Shown: positions 1-7,800 of the stretch, piece by piece | How the letters are laid out: each line of letters starts with the position of its first letter | Numbering within the stretch: position 1 is the stretch's first letter | DNA from: Hemicentrotus pulcherrimus | Lineage: Eukaryota; Echinodermata; Echinoidea; Camarodonta; Strongylocentrotidae | Direction: 5' to 3' | Length of the DNA stretch: 10,630 bases | NCBI GenBank assembly: GCA_003118195.1 | Contig: BEXV01000524.1 | Location: forward strand, 115,396-126,025 | Position numbers and translations under genes: made by a program | The notes under the pieces: model-generated | Seen by the model: only the letters and a program-made list of their open reading frames with translations | Database searches by the model: none | Told to the model about the DNA's origin: nothing

Positions 1-465
1 CCCCCCCCCCCCCAAGAAGACATTTACTCTTAATGTGCAGCTGCACTTTATCGCTTCAGTAATGTTGACTGAGATAATTCTATTTAGGAGAAGTAATAAA
101 CATTGAATTATGAATGGCTGTTCTCCTTAAATCCCCACAATATATAGGCACCTTTTTTATTGTTAGTCATCATGTAATGGCGTTCAGATATAGGATCACA
201 TGACTTTCTTTATCCAGTTTTGTGAATCTACTGATGATTTTCCTTAGCTCTATGCCGACTATAGCCAATTAATGAAACAAGCAGTGGGCTAGCTGCCACA
301 GGTGACTTCAGCACAATTACATGTACTATATATGTACAATATACCAAATACATTGAAGCAATATGAAATTTCTATCCATAGTGATTGCAGAGTTACAGTA
401 AGACAAAATTTAGCGTGGAAAATAATCTGTCATTTTGTTGATGATCCGTCTGTTGTGTCTTAAAG
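1..465. other. Non-coding sequence upstream of first visible exon (probably intron)
   Basis: I see no exon, RNA gene or promoter signal here. The LDLa exon at 466 begins in the middle of a codon, so this stretch must be intron, or the 3' end of one, belonging to the same gene. It opens with 13 consecutive C residues, which may be a contig-edge artefact. The ATG at 435 lies upstream of the splice acceptor and is not a start codon. Confidence 0.6.
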
Positions 466-594
466 CAACAACTAATCCAGGATGTGAGATGGATGAGTTC
501 CGATGTACCAACAATCGTTGCATCCCAGAAGAGTTTAAATGTGATGGAGGGAATGAATGCGGTGACGGAAGTGATGAATCCAGAGAAGCATGTC
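466..594 (+). CDS. Exon A: LDL-receptor class A (LDLa) ligand-binding repeat
   Basis: The exon has 129 bases, phase 1 at both ends, the usual format for a shuffled LDLa module. It follows a T-rich tract ending in AAAG at 462-465 and ends at a strong donor, GTAAGT, at 595. The peptide has six cysteines spaced C-x6-C-x4-C-x6-C-x5-C-x8-C and ends with the calcium-binding signature [13 protein letters not shown]. By family knowledge LDLa repeats bind one Ca2+ through the acidic cluster and contact basic residues on ligands. Phe sits two before the fourth cysteine where Trp is common, and Glu replaces the usual Asp before the fifth cysteine, so some change in ligand choice is possible. A second acceptor, AG at 479-480, would keep the frame and shorten the exon by 15 bases, but its pyrimidine tract is poor. 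The domain call is firm; the exact left edge is less so. Confidence 0.9.
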
Positions 595-3500
595 GTAAGT
601 TAACATTCAGATGTCAAGTATTATCAATCTCCTTCTTAAACTCTAAATAAACATCAATTATGTAAACTTAAAATATCAAGTGCTATCAATCTCCTTAGGT
701 CATTCCTTGTTTTGGTTGAGTAATAGAACAAGCAATGGACTGCCACAGTCGATTTGTAGCACACATACAGAGTTACCATCACATACTACGAACAATGTGA
801 AAAGTCTAGGGGGTTTTAACCAAATGAGAGTGAAGGAATTCATGAAACATATAAACTGTGATTTACTCTGTTGAATCTCTAATCGTAGTGACCCTTTGTT
901 ATCTCCTCCGAATATTATGGATTGGGATGTGGAGATGAACTACTACACTCGGGTTTCCCCTCGCTCTTATTTGAATAGTGTAACGAGCTCCTAACATGCA
1001 AAGGTGGTGCNGTTCATATTGTATAAAAACATATGTCAGCTTCTAAACCCTGTCTAGGCATTATTTACAGGTTTGGGGGTGATGTATAACTGATGGTCAT
1101 TGAACGTAATGATATGTAGCAGGGTTTGTATAATAAGCAAAAAATATGAAAGGGATTCATTGCTGAAGTCCACTTACTAGTATTTTCATAGCATCAACCA
1201 GTTCAAAAACTGAAAGGATAAGTTCATATCTCAGAAAAATATCCCCTGTGGAAACTTCAATCATATGTGATCATACAGTTTAGATATGTTTGAAATGCAT
1301 TCATATAATTCTTATCAATCTTTCCATGTAAATTGTGGGGACGTATCACAGTCAGTTAAGACAGAAACCATGAAGGAGGATTCAGTTATATTTTTTCCTT
1401 GTTGCTACATAAAATCTTATATCATTTTCTCTAATGGTCCCTCTCTCTTTATCTCTCTTTCTCCCTCTCTCTCTCTCTCTCTCGATCTTGAAAATTTCTC
1501 CATTTTCTATATTATATTTGAAACCTGCACATGTTGCCCTCTTTAGCTGGTGTTCTTACTATTGTAGTTGATACACTGTGTGTATGTTCTACTACAGTGT
1601 ATGTACCAAAGTTGATGTTACTTTCTACAATTTCTTGGAATCTTCACATTCTCACTTTCTTCATAGATTCTATCCCTAAAATCTTTCAAACCAAAAAACC
1701 CTATGCCTGGTGCTATGATAAAGAACGTCTTTGTTATGTAATTCTGTGGATCTCCATACTCATTGAAAAGATAATGGTTCTATCCATCATACATCCATCC
1801 TACATGTATATAAGAGTTCATATTGAAATGCCAATAACGAATCAATCAAAATATGGCTCTGCGCTTTTCTTGTCCAGAAGAGTACTAATGTATTCACAGT
1901 ACCATGTACACATGTTAATGTGTTAGATTGTGTGAATGTGAACAGAAAACTCGTTTCAAAAGCACGTAGATTGAAACTGTTCAATGACTTCTTACTTCCT
2001 GTGCTCATGTGCAATTCAAAGTCATTCTATGCCAAAGGATCATGTGTCTTGCCACAAAAGAAGCTCATGTACCTGTGAAGGTTGCAATGGGTAGTGAATT
2101 GTTAATAGTGTGCAGTACTTCTTTGGACTTTGTCATTGTCAGACTTTCTAACATTATCTGTATAGCTTTCTGAATCTTCCTCACTGTGTGACCTTATATC
2201 AAATGCATTCATCTTTTCTAATGATTATAAAGCACTACTTGAGAGAGAGTTTTAATAATAGACACAGATTATCCTTTCTTTCTAACTTATTTTGTGCTAA
2301 TCTGCTCTCTAAATTCCATGGGGTTACAAAAATTCATTTCATTGAAATTATCTGATTTCATACAGGTTTTCCTTTTGATTGCTACCAAAGCTTTTGTTCA
2401 CAAGGAATATATGATTATATCTATGGAAGGCTTTTTATCATGGCAAGTGTGATTTGGTAATGTAATCTAGAGAAGTGCTTACATCCACCTCACTTGTGGT
2501 GTTCCGTTTGTATTCAGCAAGTACTCAGCAAGTATGGCTTACTGTGCCATGTGTGAACAAGTCTTTACTATGACCAATAAATCCAGGCAATTCCAATTCC
2601 TACCAAATCACATTATCTTGATTAAGAAAACAATTGTCATTATTGAAATTAGAATTAAATCGATTAACCTTGATACCCTGACTTGACTTTTGATTTCATA
2701 ACCTGTCCAAAAAAGAAGAAGAAAAGGGGTACCATGGGCAAGCATATAGATGGATTTGTTCGCTGTGCCTTGAAATCCTAAATTGCCACATTGTTTTGGA
2801 GTCCAGTTTCATATACACTGTCAATGTGACAAGAGTCGACCGCAGCTGTCCACGGTTCTATTAGCTGACTAAAATTGGTAAAGAGTTGAAAAACAAGCAG
2901 GAAACAAATGTCATTTTAATTTTTGGGGTGGTCATGATGTGAAGTTTAAAGGTAAAGACCAGTTATGGTCATGCGATTGCATTGTAAAAGAAACGTTGTG
3001 GAATCGATCAGAAAAGGTTGATCATCTTGCATCTAGCATCGATCTGCAAGGTTCTGGAATCATCAAAATGATAAGAAATTTGGCCCATTCTTCGTAAAGT
3101 TACAAGCACTATACACAGAAAGATGTATATGGGACTACCCTATATCTCTCGCAGACCATGAGAGAAACAAATTTACCAAATATATAAATTAGTAGGTGAT
3201 TTCCCGGCTAATTTTGTATCATCATGTTTGGTAATGAGAGCTTCCATTTCATTTTTTGAAATTGGGGCGTTTCCAATTCTTTACCTTTAATCTGCTACCA
3301 ACCTTGAATTCACATCATTCTGTACTTGTTTGTGATTCACTTCTCCTACAGCCCTGTATAATCCATTCCACCTTGAAGTGTTTGAAGACCAGTTCTACTG
3401 GACAGCTAGCATGAGCGGAGAGGTCAGAAAGGCCAATCGATTAAACCCGTCTAAGAATCTAACCGAGGTCAGTCGCTTGACCAACCCTGGTGGACTCAAG

Positions 3501-4752
3501 ATGTTCCAGGTCAATCGATATCCTCAAAACAGTGAGTAAAAACAATTTATTTAGAACGAGACATTCTATTTTGTGGAGTAAATTTCTTATTATAAATTCA
3601 ATCAAACCTGTCTAAGTGGCTGCCTCTCGATACATTTCACCTGTAGTGGCCATATATTTTGTCTAGAACCTGCCTAGAAAGGCCACTAGTCTACAGTACC
3701 TGACTACTTTCTCTGTTTCCCTTAAGTGGCCACAGTAGATAGGATCGATCATACTTATAAAGTGAGTCATATCGCAAGACTTCCATGGTCTGGTCCTATA
3801 GCGCAAACTAGAAACATGAGTCACAATAATGTCAAGAAGCAATGTGGTTTGGTATGGTATTCAACCAACCTCTTTAGTGACCATTGCATTCCCAATGAAT
3901 GTTTGTCTTACATGGAGGCGGTTGTTTGTTATCCCAATCTTTTTATGGACACACACATGTAGTCTTCAAGGGGTAGAACTCATTGGTAACTCTGTTTCGA
4001 TTTCAAACAAAAGCTCAAACCCATGCAGCATTAGGGTTTGGTTTTTTGTAGGATATGGGCCTGACTTATGTGTTTTATCCTCCAGTGTGTACAGCTATTT
4101 TTCCAGTTTTTAACATTTTTTGGTCCATTATGTCTGAAACAAAAATGCTGTCACCATATGGGGAAAGGGAAAATATGACAAGTTTGTAATTTCTCTCTTT
4201 GTTTGCAGTTGACAACCCTTGTTCAGGTAAAAACTGCAGAGATCTGTGTCTTTTACAACCCAGTCCATCAGGGAATGGCATAGTATCATCATGTGATGAA
4301 GGTTAGTATATATATATATATATATATGCACACTATACCTAGAATGGAACATGCTGTAAATAGGAAGATTCTGTTCCAGAAAATTTCTAGCCTACTGACT
4401 GCATATTCATAACTTATGAATACATGTATGAAGTTATGCATGTCAGAGTGACACTAAACTAAAACATTAGTTATTTGACATAGTTATTTAATTCATTTAT
4501 GCATATTCACAATTTCACAATTTATTGACTTTTAATGTGTTTTTTAAACAATGAAAAAAAAAATTATGTGGAAAAGTTATTGAAAATTATTCAATATACC
4601 TCACATTAAAGCAAAACACATTCAGTATTATGACGTGATTGTAGCCATTGAATTTAAAAATAAACAGTAGTATATGCAGTACATGCAGTATATTTCTTTA
4701 TACTGAGTGCATAGTACAAGTTTTTGCTGTCAGAATAGTGAATTGTGACACT

Positions 4753-4800
<48 letters not shown>

Positions 4801-7800
4801 GGTTGCAATTGTAGAAATGGAGGTACATGTCTAAGTGATGGTAGCTGCAGGTAAGCTGAAATTACATCTAAATCATAATCACCAACTGAAAATGAAAGGA
4901 AGAGAATATTAAAAATATTCAATGTAGCGGGGGGAGGGGGGGGGGGTGTGCCAATGGGTATCAGTGTAATGATGATGTTGATGATTACTTTATAAATCTT
5001 ATCCTGACATGGGTTTCTCCAACAACAAGCACTTGATTTTGCTTTTGCCATTCGGTCATTTAATCAGTCTATCAAACATGCTGCTATACAGTTGATTGGT
5101 CTTTTCAGCTCATCAAGTTAAGAGATATTGTCAACCAGCCTAAATTCAGTAGGACAATTGAACATGTAACTATTACATGTACATGTAACTATTAAAGCAG
5201 ACAATCCAGAGAGCAATTAATCAGTTCAATTATGACAAAATCAAGCAAACTGCCAGATTGATATGATTTGTTTTATTTGACAGTGAAGCAAACATGTAAA
5301 TATATCTTTGGGATGAAATTGACATACCCTTGGTCCATGCATGTAAACATATGTATAATCATGCAAATGACCAGGGTATCGCATAAATATAATTCAGTGT
5401 TGGTGCATAAACATATTTGGCAAGTAATGACTAGCTGATCAACTTATCAGTCAGTTAGTCAGATGTACAGTAAACCCTGTTTTCAAGGAGAACCATGAAA
5501 GATGGCACTTATCTTCTGTTCTTAGATTCTATTTAAGTAGTATTCAGAAACCTTACAATATAATGTTCAACTGTTGAGCCTCATCCAATTTTAATTTTGG
5601 AACCTCTCATGGTTTGTGACTATATCTCACCTTTAAGTTGATTCTCTTGTGTATCTAATCAAAATTGATGTCTTAACTAAACAGTTATGAACTTTATTGC
5701 TCTGTACAAAGCTTATGATTGAATATAGGCCATTGTTTATTAGACTCTGGAAATCATACTCTCTTGAATAACACTACAGAGTAATTGATATATTCCATAA
5801 TAATAGTGAACTCAAACTTCAATGTAAGATAACTTGCTTTCAATACTTATTTTCCTCCCATGTAATATTCTTGCTAATATCCATAGAGCTTAGCCTCGGA
5901 TAGATTGATTAAAAGAAGTGTATATGTTACTTCACTCTGCTGAAGAGGAAGTTGTTGTTTAAGAAAATTCTCTGTGGCTGATTCTGTTCTGAAACTAATG
6001 TTGCCTGCCTTTGCTCACAAGACTCTGTGTGTTTGGTTCCCATTGCTACATGTATGTGTGTTTACATGTATTCAGCTACATGTACAGTAGTGTGCTAGTG
6101 AGCTAGCTAGGGATTTAAGTTCATTCCGCCCCAGAGAGACTTAGATAGTTGAAGTCAGTTATTGTGGCAATGAAGTGACATCATGTACATGTACCGTAGG
6201 TGCACAAAGTATAGTTCATATTACAGAATCAAAACGATGACGACAGCAGGAAATGTCATTATGATTGAAAAATAGATCATTATTTATGGAAAATGTTAGG
6301 ATTCAGTTATAAGAAGATTGGATTTAAAAACATAGAAATTAATCATTCAGTAGCACTTTGCAGGAGTGTATTTCAAATTGATTGCTTACATCAATATTCC
6401 CTTCTTTCCTTCATATAGGTGCCCCAATGGCCTGGGTGGTGAATTTTGCACAAGTACTTCCAAGCAAAGTAAGTCAAGTTGGATTTTCTATTTGTGTTCC
6501 TGTTTCTTCTTCAAAGTTGGGTTTCAAATTTTTAGAGAGACACATTCATGGAGAATCAAGGGATACCAACCTCTTTTCAGAAAATAACTTTTGATTGAAA
6601 GATTGATTTAGAAATATTGGAAGTTATTGTATCATGTATATAACATTTTATGCCAGTATATTTCAAAATTATCATTAACAAGTAAATCAAGTGTGGAATC
6701 ACTGCGCACAGCCTAAACCACATGTTTACATACCAAGCAGTGAAAAGTCATTGGAGCAGCTAACTAGAACAGCTGAGGACAGGAAGTTATGGAGAATATA
6801 GTTGTGAATATAACTTTAAAAGTAAAAAGAGTAAAATGATAAGAGAGTGCTTGATGATATTATTATTAATGACTGATTAGCAGTGAAATGAAAGGTTCAC
6901 TAGTTCATAATTCTCAAGCCAAGTAGGCATTCGTATACTCCAGGAGAACATTACTTTTCTTAACAAAGATTTGTTTTCTCTCTTCTTTACCTTGATCAGC
7001 CAAATCCAATGTGCCTATCCTTGCCGGTGTATCATCAACCTTGGTTATCATCATCATTATCCTGGTGCTTCTACTGCTCCTCTATGCTTACAAACGCAAG
7101 TAAGTTTAACCAGAGCTGATGTATATCATAGAGTTGCATCAACAAAGTTCAAAGGTCACAATGACTGCCATTATTATTATGGAAGATCCAAGAGGGTAAT
7201 TTTTAGAGCTGATAGAAAATTGCTTTTGTTATGGATTTAAGTGATTGGATAAATATTTTTACACAGCTTTGAGTAAAAAATTGAGATGTATAATACTGTT
7301 CTCAAAACTTAATACTCACACATGAAGGTAAGCACCCTAGTTGAAAGCAGTGCACACGAGTGTGACAAAAATCTCTGCAGATACTATACCTGAATGAAGA
7401 ATGGGGAGAAAAATTTATATAATAGAACTGATTATATAAGAGTTTTAAAGAAGAATGAACATTTGTTGCTTTCTTTAATTTCCTAATCAATGATTCAGTG
7501 ATGCCACTGCTACAAGGCCCATTCAATATATAAGGGTGCCAGTAAAAGATGCACACATTTTGATTCACAGCATAAGATTGTGACAAGCCAATTTGATGGA
7601 GTGAATGTGTGATTGCATAGGCCTGAGAAGTATCTTGTGTGGAAGAACGTTCATTTGTAATTGTTTTCATTTTTATTTTGGTCGGTAGATAGAAAAAAAA
7701 AAAGAACGCAAGAAATATTTCTCTAAAGCTATATTTGATGTGATTGTTTTCAGAACGAAGTCCAAGAGAGAAACTTCTGGGGGAGAAGTATCTTACAACA

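Larger units (their letters stand above)
595..3351 (+). other. Intron 1 (2757 bp, phase 1)
   Basis: The intron runs from donor GTAAGT at 595 to acceptor CTCCTACAG ending at 3351. Reading all frames I found no YWTD-type blade, EGF module or other recognisable exon, although the normal domain order predicts several here. It contains a CT microsatellite around 1438-1483, an unresolved base (N) at 1011, a more GC-rich patch at about 875-1012, and a 345-bp inverted-repeat element at 2946-3290. An open frame at 1531-1926 is rich in Leu, Ile and Ser, matches no family I know, and looks like chance. Confidence 0.75.
4302..4801 (+). other. Intron 3 (500 bp, phase 1), bracketed by microsatellites
   Basis: A TA repeat starts five bases into the intron, immediately after donor GTTAG, and a long CT repeat ends against the acceptor CAG. 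Between them lies AT-rich sequence in which I see no exon that could supply the missing end of the first EGF module. Confidence 0.85.
4851..6418 (+). other. Intron 4 (1568 bp, phase 2)
   Basis: The intron runs from GTAAGC to TTCATATAG and splits the second EGF domain. It contains a G-rich run at 4929-4946, a 14-base direct repeat at 5162-5194, and many ACATGTA words (for example near 6045-6082 and 6184-6192). I see no exon, RNA gene or clear transposon in it. Confidence 0.8.

Noticed and set aside
435..650. A 71-codon open frame beginning with ATG, as a small LDLa gene
   Set aside because: The ATG lies upstream of the splice acceptor and the frame reads through a strong GTAAGT donor at 595. 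Only 466-594 is coding, as an exon of a larger gene.
680..874. 64-codon open frame just after the LDLa exon
   Set aside because: No recognisable motif, and no acceptor and donor pair that would join it in frame to the LDLa or propeller exon.
1531..1926. 131-codon open frame in intron 1
   Set aside because: Composition is that of translated AT-rich DNA; no domain, signal or propeller motif and no sensible splice context.
1787..2014. 75-codon minus-strand open frame in intron 1
   Set aside because: No motif, and it overlaps another chance frame on the plus strand.
3019..3053. Short inverted repeat CTTGCA/TGCAAG as an RNA hairpin gene
   Set aside because: The stem is only six base pairs and lies inside the MITE-like element, so it is not enough for a microRNA or other RNA call.
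4698..5051. 117-codon minus-strand open frame
   Set aside because: It reads the CT microsatellite as Glu-Arg repeats and the G-run as a proline run, and overlaps exon D on the opposite strand.
6971..7240. 89-codon open frame over the transmembrane exon
   Set aside because: It is in another frame than the membrane helix and crosses both splice sites.
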